A stretch of 45,222 nt of DNA from Streptomyces sp. NRRL S-118 (GTDB lineage Bacteria; Actinomycetota; Actinomycetes; Streptomycetales; Streptomycetaceae): the NCBI RefSeq assembly GCF_000716335.1, contig NZ_JOBL01000174.1, forward strand, positions 1-45,222, read 5' to 3'. The position numbers and the translations under genes were made by a program. Positions 20,501 to 31,100 of the stretch are shown piece after piece (positions within the stretch are counted from its first letter, which is position 1; every line of letters begins with the position of its first letter). The notes beneath the pieces are model-generated. The model searched no databases and was not told where the DNA came from. It saw only the letters and a list, made by a program, of their open reading frames with translations.

Positions 20501-20898
20501 TCGCCGGGGAGCCGTCCCTCACCGCCGCCCGCGCCGACCTCCTGCGGCGCCTGGTCACGCTGGACGCGGACCCGTCGGAGCTGGCCGCCCGGCTGCGGGC
20601 CGTGGCCGACGCGGTGGACGGCAGGCCCGTGCTGGCCGGCAGGGTCGCCGACCGGCTGGGGTCGTCCCTCGCGATCACGCACGCGGGGCAGGACCCGGAG
20701 CCCCTGCTGGCCGTGGCCCAGGAGTGCGCGGCGGCAGGCGGGCCGGGAGCCGGGCTGCTGGCCGTCGGAATGGTGCACATCCTCGGGACCCGCCTCGACT
20801 GGCCCGCGCCGTGGCGGGCCGCCTTGCGCGCGCTGCGCCGGCACCCGGTGGCGGACGTCCGGGACGCGGCGCTCGCGGTGTTCGTCGCGCGCGAATGA
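17512..20898 (+). CDS. large helical-repeat (HEAT/ARM-like) protein of unknown function
   Basis: 1128 residues, no signal peptide or membrane helix, so cytoplasmic. Nearly the whole chain is Ala/Leu/Arg-rich helices in pairs of about 35-40 residues, for example LAALAALAGRHADHLTARL then DPVVRGYALHAVHVLALPDA, which fits HEAT or ARM repeats forming an alpha-solenoid. There is no catalytic motif that I recognise; such scaffolds usually bind proteins. Start ATG 17512 is preceded by AGAAT and seven nt, compatible with a leaderless transcript; the frame is open further upstream through the repeat but that part is not protein-like. A hairpin follows the stop codon. Confidence 0.8.
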   Translation: MSPTVERLLASLEPLPHSARLAHLARTARDLARKGELPAVLAELDSRGTYERRLAALAALAGRHADHLTARLTDPDPVVRGYALHAVHVLALPDAAVEAAWDDASEAARRGLARVVMAGRRTALAERLVTRLRAAWGDGEAARLLPVCSPEFVARLLPELAHAVPSWTQLGRRHPGAVLDHAERELAEQPHHLRDVWWQQHARGVAAAAPARPGRVLALLEAHGPGALPAPLRDKLAVLAEADAERTVRLLVSPERTSRHDPSPRPAVLRRLARADPPSLPVLGRLWARNRPQRFAALLKALPPARRTAFLDTVTEGTDGRIADAVLALLPRDRRYQEARRWVSRGRAESWHWSDVLETLAHCPVEEARPELLAALARPDAEERAFVWPLLVANAGASRDPAAVHDLLGLMQRLRNEQDPVRAAALDALADVRPDLFTADGIGPLDRIVTDALEARDSSPRSRAAVRRLAAALLREHARDGEPALRDWALSALERMARYAGVVDLGPLHRSLPRGGEYRLFDILRPWLEAAAEQGDHRPLFALAAALGDRAHRMEPLQRMLEGVLTTGDDTDFAIAARWWLDAPATRGERVERILALEPSAAVLAPVQRVLTSTRVDLLDVLIADTPPYGRFLRPGTRRPLPATWHAPRWLPRQQAAVARLADEAVADGSRPLHERAAALRAAAALPDHGAALALRYAESPEVALAEAALGALVWTGRPQDALPVLLAHAGSDRARTAVYAAARAARFVPPSELAERLGTLLSGAAGPVKVTSRKEAARLAARYLPPRRAAALLAAAYRAPGQHPDVQAAVVGCSAELLGQEEIRAVLAEATRGAPQVTRALAGAAPWSLPEAHRAHYARLVGEVCRSADPEAAAAALQALPRWAGYAPEAAEVLPATVGNLDERTDGWSNTWRTAAHAVASLAVSGLPHPLGGAAPGSLLHDTAARLLTAVAAGEFEALEDRDLPARQRLLALVDLLPYQPGAGARPVLEALAAQFAGEPSLTAARADLLRRLVTLDADPSELAARLRAVADAVDGRPVLAGRVADRLGSSLAITHAGQDPEPLLAVAQECAAAGGPGAGLLAVGMVHILGTRLDWPAPWRAALRALRRHPVADVRDAALAVFVARE

Positions 20899-20931
20899 CG
20901 ACGGCAGCGGGGCCGGACCGGGCGGGCCGGG

Positions 20932-20951
20932 CCCGGGGTGTGAGCCCCGGG
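20932..20951. terminator. terminator hairpin after the helical-repeat gene
   Basis: CCCGGGG and CCCCGGG arms around a 6-nt loop, 33 nt after the stop codon. Entirely G-C stem of 7 bp, extendable with mismatches. Confidence 0.45.
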
Positions 20952-21041
20952 GCTGACGCCGGGCGGCGCGGGATGTACCGTACGGCGTCCCCTTCCGCAC
21001 GACCGTTCCCGCACTTGCGCGCGCCCGAGAGGTATCCGAAC

Positions 21042-21407
21042 GTGAAGCACGCCGACGCCGCCACCGCCGAGACGGTGGCCGAACCGATGAGAGGAGCGGC
21101 GCCCGGGTCCGGGGCGCCGGGGCTGCTCGCCCGCGTTCTGCTGGCCGCCGTCCCCGTGGTCAGCCTGGGGATGATGGGGGCGCTGCCCTCGCTGGTCATC
21201 GCGTGGCGGCGGGGCGCCCGCGCCGACTGGGTCGCCGCCGTGGTGTTCACGGCGGTGACGGTCGCCTGGCTGTTCCAGGCCGTCCTGACGCCGGTGGAGT
21301 CCCACGGGTGGCAGTTCGCCGGGGACCTGGTGCTCCTCTCCCTGGCCACCGTCGGAGCCGCGCTGCACTGCCTGCTGGCGTCCCACCGGACGGGGCAGCG
21401 GCGATGA
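21042..21407 (+). CDS. small three-TM membrane protein, unknown function
   Basis: 121 residues from GTG 21042, which has GAGAGG ten nt upstream. After about 30 polar residues there are three hydrophobic segments: about 30-56 (LLAAVPVVSLGMMGALPSLV), about 63-84 (WVAAVVFTAVTVAWLF) and about 93-113. The loop TPVESHGWQFAGD is short. No family is recognised beyond being typical of Streptomyces small membrane proteins. The last codon overlaps the next gene's ATG (ATGA), so the two are co-translated and probably act together. Confidence 0.75.
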   Translation: MKHADAATAETVAEPMRGAAPGSGAPGLLARVLLAAVPVVSLGMMGALPSLVIAWRRGARADWVAAVVFTAVTVAWLFQAVLTPVESHGWQFAGDLVLLSLATVGAALHCLLASHRTGQRR

Positions 21408-22018
21408 AGACGCGGCGTACCTGGCGAAGGGCCGAGAAGCGCCCCGAAAGCGGGCGAAACGTACGGATGTTGCTCGCGCGGCTGCGGATGCCGCGCGGAC
21501 GCGCCGCCTGGGCGGCCGGGAGCGCCGCCGTGCTGGTGCTCGGCCTGGTGGCGGTCGCGCTGTTCGTCGGCGGCGGGCAGGACGGCCCGCCCGACCCGCG
21601 GGCGCGGCAGTACAAGGACATCGACGCCTGCCTGCTGACCGGCGAGAAGGGCGTCGCCGCGGGCACGCCGGCCGCCGCGGTGTGGCAGGCGATGCAGAAG
21701 GCGTCGCTGGACACCCGGTCGCGGGTCAACTACGTCCCGGTCATGGGCGAGCAGACGGCGGTGAACGCGCGCCCCTTCCTCAACAGTCTCATGCAGCGCA
21801 AGTGCGCGGTCGTGTTCGCGGTGGGCGGCCCGCAGGTGCAGGCCACCGTCGCGGGGGCCAGGGAGTACCCGGAGGCCCGGTTCGTCGTGGTCGACGGTGA
21901 CGGGGCGGGGCAGCGGAACGTGACGGCGGTGCGGTCCGGGGACATGGCCGAACTGGACGAAGCGGTCGGAAGCGCGATCCGACGCGCCGTCAAGGACTCC
22001 GAAGCGTCGGGGAAGTAA
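21404..22018 (+). CDS. membrane-anchored protein with half of a BMP-like binding fold
   Basis: 204 residues. A basic N-terminus rich in Arg is followed by one membrane helix (about residues 40-62, AAVLVLGLVAVALFVGGG) and an extracytoplasmic domain of about 135 residues. The domain starts with CLLTGEKGVAAG, TPAAAVWQAMQKASL and continues with CAVVFAVGGPQVQATVAGA and FVVVDGDG, resembling the first lobe of BMP/PnrA-type periplasmic nucleoside-binding proteins; a second lobe is absent. It could be a degenerate or sensory form. The ATG overlaps the stop codon of the small membrane protein (ATGA). It ends 129 nt before the giant RHS gene. Confidence 0.7.
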   Translation: MKTRRTWRRAEKRPESGRNVRMLLARLRMPRGRAAWAAGSAAVLVLGLVAVALFVGGGQDGPPDPRARQYKDIDACLLTGEKGVAAGTPAAAVWQAMQKASLDTRSRVNYVPVMGEQTAVNARPFLNSLMQRKCAVVFAVGGPQVQATVAGAREYPEARFVVVDGDGAGQRNVTAVRSGDMAELDEAVGSAIRRAVKDSEASGK

Positions 22019-22106
22019 CACTCAAGCGCTGGTTCCGCGTGTCTGGTAACGATCAGATCAAGCCACCGCTCTCAAGTGGAACTGGCATGCGCACTTCGGG
22101 CAAGCT

Positions 22107-22130
22107 CACGAAGCTTTTGTAGGCTTCGTG
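22107..22130 (+). promoter_or_regulatory. 5'-leader stem-loop just upstream of the RHS toxin gene
   Basis: A perfect 8-bp inverted repeat CACGAAGC/GCTTCGTG encloses loop TTTTGTAG. It ends 5 nt before the ribosome site (AAAGG, 22136-22140) of ATG 22148. It could control translation, stabilise the mRNA, end the upstream transcript or be an operator. The 22019-22106 stretch upstream has no other feature I can assign. Confidence 0.55.
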
Positions 22131-22147
22131 TAAGCAAAGGGTTGCCC

Positions 22148-25100
22148 ATGCGCATCCGCTGGGTCCGTAGCCCTCGCCTGTTTCCTCCGGGTCCTACCGG
22201 AAGACGCAGAGTGAGGGCTACGGCCGTATCTGTCCTTGTTTCCTTCTCTTTCATGCTCACCACCGAGACGGCGGCCGCCACCGGCGCGACGCTTCCGGCC
22301 CTGAGCATGCCCGAGTTGTCCCTCTCCGGACTGTGGGAGTGGGCCAACAAATCACCTCTCGACACCCCCGAACAGGAGGGGGGCACCGCCCGCGGCAAGA
22401 GCCACCAGGCTTCGGCCGAGGACACCAGCGCCGACGGCGGCGTCGGCCGCAAGCCCGGCAAGGGCAAGGGTGAGCTCGACCCGTTCAAGCGCACCGTGGA
22501 CGCCGAGGACCCCGCCACCACCGGCAAGGCCCGCGGCACGGCGACCAGCTTCGACCCGGCGACGAGCAAGCGCGACGCCAGGAAGTCGACGGCGACCTCG
22601 GACTACTACGTCAACGCCGACGGCTCCACCACCATCCGCCACTACACCGGCCGCCACAACTTCAAGGCGGACGACGGCACTTGGAAGCCGATCGACACCC
22701 GGCTGACCGAGGACACCGACGGCCGGCTCCAGCAGCGGGCCAACTCCCTCGACGTGGAGTTCGCCCCGGACGCGGCCGACCAGCAGCTCGCCTCCGTCGA
22801 CTTCGGCTCCGGCCGCAGCCTGGCGTACGCGCTGCGCGGCGCCGTGAAGGCCGAGCCGACCGTGGCCGCCAACGGCACCGTGACCTACCCGGGCGTGCTG
22901 CCGGACACCGACGTGGAGCTCGTGCCGCTGGCCGAGGGCTTCAAGGAGAACATCGTCCTGCGCTCCGCGGACGCGGCGAACTCCTGGGTCTTCCCCCTCG
23001 ACGTCAAGGGCCTCGCGCCGCGCATCGCGGCCGACGGCGACGTGGAGTTCACCGACGCCGACGGCAAGGTGACCGCCACCATCCCGCACGCGTACATGGA
23101 GGACTCCAAGGTCGACCCGCGCTCCGGTGACGCCGCGCAGTCCCGGGCGGTCCGCTACGAGCTGACCACCGTGGACGGCGAGCCGGCGCTGCGGATGACC
23201 GCCGACCGCGCGTGGCTGGACGACCCGGAGCGGGTCTACCCGGTGACCGTCGACCCGACGGTGACCGCCAGCAACTCCACGTACGCCCAGAACACCATCG
23301 CCGGCGACCACTCCACCGAGACGCAGATCAAGGTGGGCTCGTACGACGCCGGCACCAACAAGGCGAACTCGTTCCTGCAGTTCTCCTCGCTGGGCACCAC
23401 GCTCAGGGGCCAGAAGGTCTCCGCGGCCACCCTGAACGTGTACGCGCTGTGGTCCTCGGTCTGTGACGCCAAGCCGTTCACGGTCCACCCGATCACCCAG
23501 TCGTGGACCCCGTCCGGCGTCACCAGCTACCCCGGCCCGGCCTACGGCTCGTCCATCGGCACGGCCACCGGCACGCCCGGCGCCTCCTGCACCAACTCGG
23601 ACGGCGGGGCGGACGTCGGCGTGAAGATGCCGGTGTCGCTCTCCACGAGCTGGTTCACCCAGGTCGCCACCGGCGGAGCCAACTACGGCCTGGCGCTGAC
23701 CGCGCCGACGACCGACAACCTGCACTGGAAGAAGTTCCACTCCGACAACTCGGCGACCGCCACTTGGCGCCCCGCCCTGGACCTGACCTACGCGCCGAAC
23801 ACCAAGCCGCAGGTCAACGCCCAGTACCCGCCGGAGAACTTCCAGGCCAACACGCTCCAGCCGGAGCTGCTGGTCTACGCGAGCGACGCCGACAAGTGGC
23901 CGAACGCGTCCCTGCAGTACACCTTCGAGGTGTACGACGCGGACACCGAGAGCACCACTCCGGTCGTCACCTCCGGCGCGACCCCGCTCACCAAGGGCTC
24001 GTGGAAGATCCCCGCGGGCAAGCTGAAGTGGAGCAAGAACTACACCTGGTACGTCGGTGTCTCCGACGGCTACGAGGAAGTCACCTACTCCAGCCGCTTC
24101 ACCACCGCCGTGCCGCAGCCGCCGGTCACCTCGGGCCTCGCCCAGAACACCGACGGCCACGAGTTCGACCCGTCCGACGGCAACTACACCACCGAGGACA
24201 CCGACGCCGAGATCCCGGTGATCGGCCCCTCGCTGGAGATCGACCGCTCGTACAACAGCCTCGACCCGCGGGTCGACGGTGCCTTCGGCGCCGGCTGGTC
24301 GACGGTCGTCGACATGAAGGCCGCCGAGGTCAGGGACGGCGCCGGCGCCATCGCCAGCGTGGTCATCACCTACCCGGGCGGTGAGCAGGTCGCCTTCGGC
24401 CGCAACAGCGACGGCACCTTCCAGCCCCCGCTGGGCCGCTACGCCCGTCTGGAGGCCGTCACCGGCGGCTACAAGCTCACGGACAAGGACTTCACGGCCT
24501 ACGCGTTCACGCAGGCCACGTCCAAGGCCGGGGTGAAGGCGATATCCAGCATCACCGACTACGCGGGCCGCGCCGAGACGTTCACGTACAACGCCTCCAA
24601 CCAGCTCACGAAGATCACCAACACCACGTCCAACCGGTCGCTCACCCTGACCTGGCAGACGCCGGCCGGGGCCACCGCCGCGCACGTCGCGACGGTCGCC
24701 ACCGACCCGTCGAAGACGGGCGACGCCACCACGGTCCAGACCTGGACCTACGGCTACACCGGCGACCAGCTCACCAAGGTGTGCCCGCCGGCCGACGCCA
24801 CCAAGTGCACGGTCTACGGCTACGCCACCGGCAACCACTACCGCACCACGGTGCTGGACGCCGACCCGTTCGCCTACTGGCGCCTCGGTGAGACCTCCGG
24901 GACCGTGGCCAAGGACAGCGTCGACAGCAACCAGGGCAAGTACAACGGTCTGTACCGCAACGTGACCCTGGGCTCCACGTCCGTCCTGGCGGGCTCCACC
25001 CAGAAGACCGCCACCTTCAACGGCACCACCTCGTACGTCGAGATGCCGAGCGCCCCGGGCGCGACGCCGTCGTACATGTCGGTGTCGCTGTGGTTCAAGA

Positions 25101-28100
25101 CGACCACGGCGGGCGGTGTCCTCTTCTACTACGGTGACAAGCCGCTGAGCGGGACCGACCCGGTCGGCACCACCACGAAGAACACCCCGGCGGTGTACGT
25201 CGGCACGGACGGCAAGCTGCGCGGCTGCCTCGCCATGTCGCCCGGCTGCATGACCACGATCACGTCCACCGCGACCGTCACCGACGGCCAGTGGCACAAC
25301 GCGGTCCTCACCGGTGTGGCCAACAGCCAGACCCTCTACCTGGACGGCGTCTCGCAGGGCTCCCTGTCCGGCACCATCAACGACTGGGAGCAGCCCTACA
25401 TCTCGCTGGGCGCCGGTGTGAACACCGACGGCTGGCCGGCGATGAACCCGAACGACAAGCTCGGGCACTACACGGGCCAGATGGCGGAGGTCGCCATCTA
25501 CTCCGAGCCGCTCGACCCGACGGTGATCACCGCGCAGTACCAGGCCGCCAAGCGGTCCGCCGGTCTGCTCAACAAGATCACCACGCCGGGCGGCAAGTCC
25601 CAGGCGTCCGTCACCTACAACACCACCGACGACCTGGTCACCCAGGCGACGGACGGCGACGGCGGCACCTGGAAGCTGAACCCGCCGACCATCTCCGGCT
25701 CCTCGCAGGTCTACCGCTCCGCCGTCATGGGCTCCGCCCCGTCCGGCTACTGGCGGCTGGACGACACGCAGGGCGCGCCGCAGGCGGCCAACGAGATCCA
25801 CACCGGCTTCGGCACGTACAACACCGTCACGCAGGGCGTGGCCGGTCCGTTCGGCACCGGTGACGCCACGGCGGCGCAGTTCAACGGCACGTCGTCGTAC
25901 GCGGAGATCCCGTTCAACCCGTGGCACGGGAGTGGCGAGCGGGCCGTCGAGCTGTGGTTCAAGACCGGTTCGCCCGGTGTGATCCTGTCCGACCAGTCGC
26001 AGCCGCCGACCGGTGCCACCCCGACCGGCAGCTGGAACCCGCTGCTGTACGTGGGCGCTGACGGCAAGCTGCACGGTCACTGGTGGAGCGTCTCGGGCTC
26101 CGGCAGCACGGACTTCGGTTCCAAGGCCGTGGTCAACGACAACCAGTGGCACCACGCGGTCCTGTCGGCCTCCGGCAGCACGCAGACCCTGTACGTCGAC
26201 GGCGTGAAGCAGGCCGACTACAGCGGTGCCGCGAAGGACCAGAGCAACACGCGCACCTTCATCGGCGCCGGCTTCGGCAAGTACTGGTTCAGCTCCCCCG
26301 GTGACGTGAGCTTCTTCAACGGCTCCATCGCCGAGGTCGCGGCCTACGCCCACCCGCTGTCCGAGGACCAGGTCGAGCAGCACTGGTCGGCGTACAAGGC
26401 GTCCTCCGGGATCGCCCCGGTGCGCACGGTCAAGCTCACCGACCCGACGAACAAGACGCTGACGTACGTGTACGACGCGGAGATGGGCAACCGTCTGCTG
26501 GCCGCGATCGACACCAACGGCAAGCGGACGACGTACGGCTACGACACGGGTGGCTTCCTGCACACCGTGACGGACGCCAACGGCAACCGCAGCATCACCG
26601 GTCACGACGTCCGCGGCAACACGGTCTCCCAGACCAGCTGCCAGGACACGGCGGCCGCCAAGTGTTCGACGGAGTACTACACGTACTTCCCGGACGCGAC
26701 CACGGCGTTCCCGCCGATGGACCTGCGCAACGACCTGATGCTCACCGAGCGCGACGGCCGTTCCTCCGGTCCGGCGGACAACACGTACCTGACCAGCTAC
26801 ACCTACGACACGGCCGGCAACGTCACCTCGGTGACCACCCCGCCCGTGGCAGGCCACCCGAACGGCCGCACCGCGACCACGACCTACACCACCACCGCCA
26901 CCGTGGCGGTCGGGGGCGGCAATGCGCCGGCCGGGCTCATGGACACGGTGACGACCCCGGGCGGCAAGAAGACCACGTACAAGTACTTCTCCAACGGTGA
27001 CCTCGCCGAGGTGACCGACGCCAACGGCGCCACGAAGAAGTACACGTACGACAACCTCGGCCGGAAGATCACCGAGACGGAGGTCACGGACGCCCAGCCG
27101 AGCGGTCTGACCACCACGTTCACGTACGACAAGAACGACCAGGTCACCACCGAGACCGACCCCAAGGTCACCAACCGTGTCACCGGTGCCGTGCACCAGG
27201 CGAGGACGACGACGTCGTTCGACGCCGACGGCAACATCCTCGAGCAGAAGATCGAGGACCTGACGGGCGGTGACGCGGCGCGTACGACGACCATGACGTA
27301 CGACGCGTACAACCGCATGGCGACCAGGACGGACCCGGGCGGCGACACCACGTCGTTCGAGTACGACGTCTACGGCAACAAGGTGAAGGAGACCGACCCC
27401 GCGGGGAACGTCAACACCTACACCTTCGACGGCGAGGGCCGTCCGCTCACCACCAGCCTGCTCAACTACACCGGCGACCCGAACAACCCGTCGGCGCCGA
27501 CCACGCTGGTCCAGGAGTCCCGGGCGTACGACCCGGCGGGCCGGCTCGCGTCGATCACCGACGCGATGGGCTGGGTGACGGAGTACACCTACACGGACGA
27601 CGGCCTGTCGGCCTCCGTGGTCCGCAAGGACCCGGCGAACGGCAAGCAGTTCGTGGAGCAGGCCAACACCTACGACGCGGCCGGGAACCTGATCAAGCAG
27701 GTGACCAACGACGGCCAGACCACGACCACCTTCACGGTGGACGCGGCGGACCGCACCACGTCCTCGGTGCTGGACCCGACGGGTGTCAACCGGTCGACGA
27801 CGGTGTCGTACGACCCGGACGACAACGTGGTGTCCGAGACGGAGCGGGACCCGGCGACGGGCGACGTGTCCACCACGGACACGACGTACGACGACCTGGG
27901 CAACGTCACCGGCACGACCGTCCACGACGGCACGACCGCACCCGTGGCGCGCTACAAGCTGGACGAGACCACGGGCTTCTCCGTGGCCGACTCCTCCGGC
28001 GCCAACCACACCGGTACCCACGGCACCGGTATGCACTGGAACACCGACCGGGGTGGCAGTGCCGTCTTCGACGGCAACGCCAACTCGTACGCGGAGACCG

Positions 28101-31100
28101 ACGGCTCGGTGGTCAACACCTCCGGCAGCTACACCGTCTCCGCGTGGGTCAAGCTGACCTCGACCGCGTCCAATTACACGGCGGTCAGCCAGGACGGCGA
28201 CTACCACGGCGGCTTCCTGCTGGGGTACGTCCAGTCGGCCAACAAGTGGGCCATTCGCATCCCGACCCGTGATGACGCCTCCGGCTCGCTCGGCACGCAG
28301 CTGGTGTACTCCACCGCCGCTCCGGTCACGGGCCAGTGGACGCACCTGACGTCGGTCTACGACGCCTCGACCGCCAAGGTCTCGCTGTACGTCAACGGCG
28401 CCCTCCAGGGTTCCGACGACGTCACGACGCCGTGGTCGGCCAACGGCAACCTGCAGATCGGCCGGGTCAAGTACCAGGGCGCCTACAGCGGCTTCTGGCC
28501 GGGTGGCATCGACGACGTCCAGGTCTACGGCGAGGCCCTGTCCGCCTCGCAGGTCTCGGCGGTCCACGGCGGCACCCTGCCGGCCGCGGGCAGCTCGGTC
28601 CGCTCCACGACGTGGGAGCTCGACCAGCGGGGCCTGCCGGTGTCCATGACGGACACCAACGGCAACACCACCGACTACGGGTACGACGAGGCCGGTCAGC
28701 AGACCACGGTCACGGAGCCCGTCGTCAACGCGGAGCAGAACGGCGAGGCCGCCGTGGCGATCCGCCCGGTCTCCATGACGGGCTACAACACCTTCGGTGA
28801 GGCGACCGAGTCGTCCGACCCGCTGGGCAACGTCACGGTGACGGCGTACGACGCCGAGGGCCAGGAGTCCTCCACGCGTCTGCCGGACTACACCCCGCCG
28901 GGGTCCACCACCCCGATCACCGCCACCGCCTGGAACGAGTACAACCGTCTCGGCCAGGTCACGGCGGAGGTCGACCCGCTCGGCAACCGCACCACCTACA
29001 CGTACACGCAGCTGGGCGACCTGGCCTCGGTCACCGAGCCGGGCGGCGGTACGACGACGTACACGTACGACACCAACGGCGACCAGCTGTCGGCGACCCG
29101 GCCGAACGGCGCCCGTGAGGAGAGCACCTGGGACTACCTGGGCAACATGCTCACCAGCACGGACATCGTGCGGCAGCCGACGCAGCGGGCGTACACCGCG
29201 ATCAACGAGTACAACGCTCCGGGCGGCGAGCTGTCCCGGACCGTGAGCCCGACCGGTGTCCAGGAGACGTACAAGTACAACGCGCTGGGCGAGACCACCG
29301 AGGTGACGGACGGCGCCGGCCAGACGTCGAAGTTCACCTACGACATGGACGGCCAGCTCCTCACCGCGACGGACCCGGACGGAACCAGCACCCGGAACAC
29401 GTACGACGGCTTCGGCCAGCTGGTCTCCACCAGTGACCTGGACGCGACCGGCACGGTGCTGCGCACCAGCAGCGCCCAGTACGACCGTGCGGGTCAGCCC
29501 GTGGCGATGACCGACTACCGCGGTCACACCACGCGCCTGACGTACGACGCCACCGGTGTCGTGACGAAGGCTGTGGAGCCGGTCTCCGCGACCGAGTCGA
29601 TCACCACGACCTACGGCTACGACGCGGCGGGCAACCGCACGCGCTTCACCGACGGCCGTGGCAACCCGTTCCTGACCACCTACAACAAGTGGGGGCTGCC
29701 GGAATCCCAGATCGAGCCGTCCACCCCGTCCCACCCGGACCTGGCCGACCGCACCTTCACCACGGTGTACGACGCCAACGGCCGGGTGAAGGAGATGCGG
29801 GCCCCGGGCGGCGTGGTCGTCAGCCACGAGTACGACGCCAAGGGCCGGCTGACCCGCCAGGCGGGAACGGGCGCCGAGGCGACGACGGTCGACCACACCT
29901 ACGCCTACGACGCCGACGACCGGATCACGGCCGTCGCGGGATCGGGTGAGGACAAGAACACCTTCACCTATGACGACCGCGGACTGCTGCTGACCGCGTC
30001 CGGCCCCTCGGGCTCGTCGTCCTTCGCCTGGAACGGCGACGGCGCGATGACCACGCGGACGGACGCGGCGGGCACGTCGACGTACGGCTACGACACTGCC
30101 GGCCGCCTGAAGACGGTCAACGACGGTGCCACCGGCACCACGATGACCTACGGCTACGACGTCAACAGCAAGGTGACGTCCGTCGACTACGGCGCGGGCA
30201 AGTCGAAGCGTGAGTTCAGCTACGACGCGCTGGAGCAGATCACCAGCGACAAGCTGACCTCGCCGACCGGCAAGGTGCTGTCCTCCATCACCTACGGGTG
30301 GGACGAGAACGGCAACATGACGTCGAAGACGACGACCGGTGTCACCGGCGCGTCGACGAACACGTACACCTACGACTGGGCGAACCGCCTGACGTCGTGG
30401 AACAACGGATCCACCACGGAGGTCTACGGCTACGACGCGTCCGGCAACCGGACCCGCGTCGGTGGCGACACCTACACCTACGACGCCCGCAACCGCCTCA
30501 CGTCGGACGGGCACAACACGTACACGTACACCGCCCGCGGCACGATGAGGTCCATCACCGCCGAGGACGGGACGCAGACGTCGATCAAGGCGGACGCGTT
30601 CAACCGGGTCATCAACGAGGGTGACCGGACGTACGCGTACGACGGCCTCGACCGTGTGCTCAGCGCGAGCGACGCGGACTCGGGTCCGGTGTTCTCCTTC
30701 CAGTACAGCGGCGTCGGCAACGACGTGGCGTCCGACGGTTCGGCGACCTACAGCCGGGACGCGGACGGTTCTCTGCTGAGCGTGAAGGCGACCGGCATGG
30801 CCGCCGTCCTCGCGCTGACGGACGTGCACGACGACGTGATCGGCCAGTTCACCGCCGCAGGCGAGGCACTGACCGGTTCGACGACGTACTCGCCGTTCGG
30901 CAAGGTCCTGAACACCCAGGGCATGGTGGGCAACCTCGGTTACCAGTCCGGCTGGACCGACCCGCAGACGGCCAAGGTCAACATGGCCGCCCGCTGGTAC
31001 TCACCGCAGACCGGCCAGTTCAACAGCCGCGACACCTGGGACCTGGACCCGCTGCCGCAGTCCATCGAGGGCAACCGCTACGCGTACGCCGCGGCCAACC

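Noticed and set aside
22352..30829. An open frame of 2825 codons on the minus strand opposite the RHS gene.
   Set aside because: It mirrors the codon positions of the plus-strand gene, is dominated by Arg/Val/Gly and has no fold, ribosome site or family. Stops on the complement are rare because the sense frame uses G/C in third positions.
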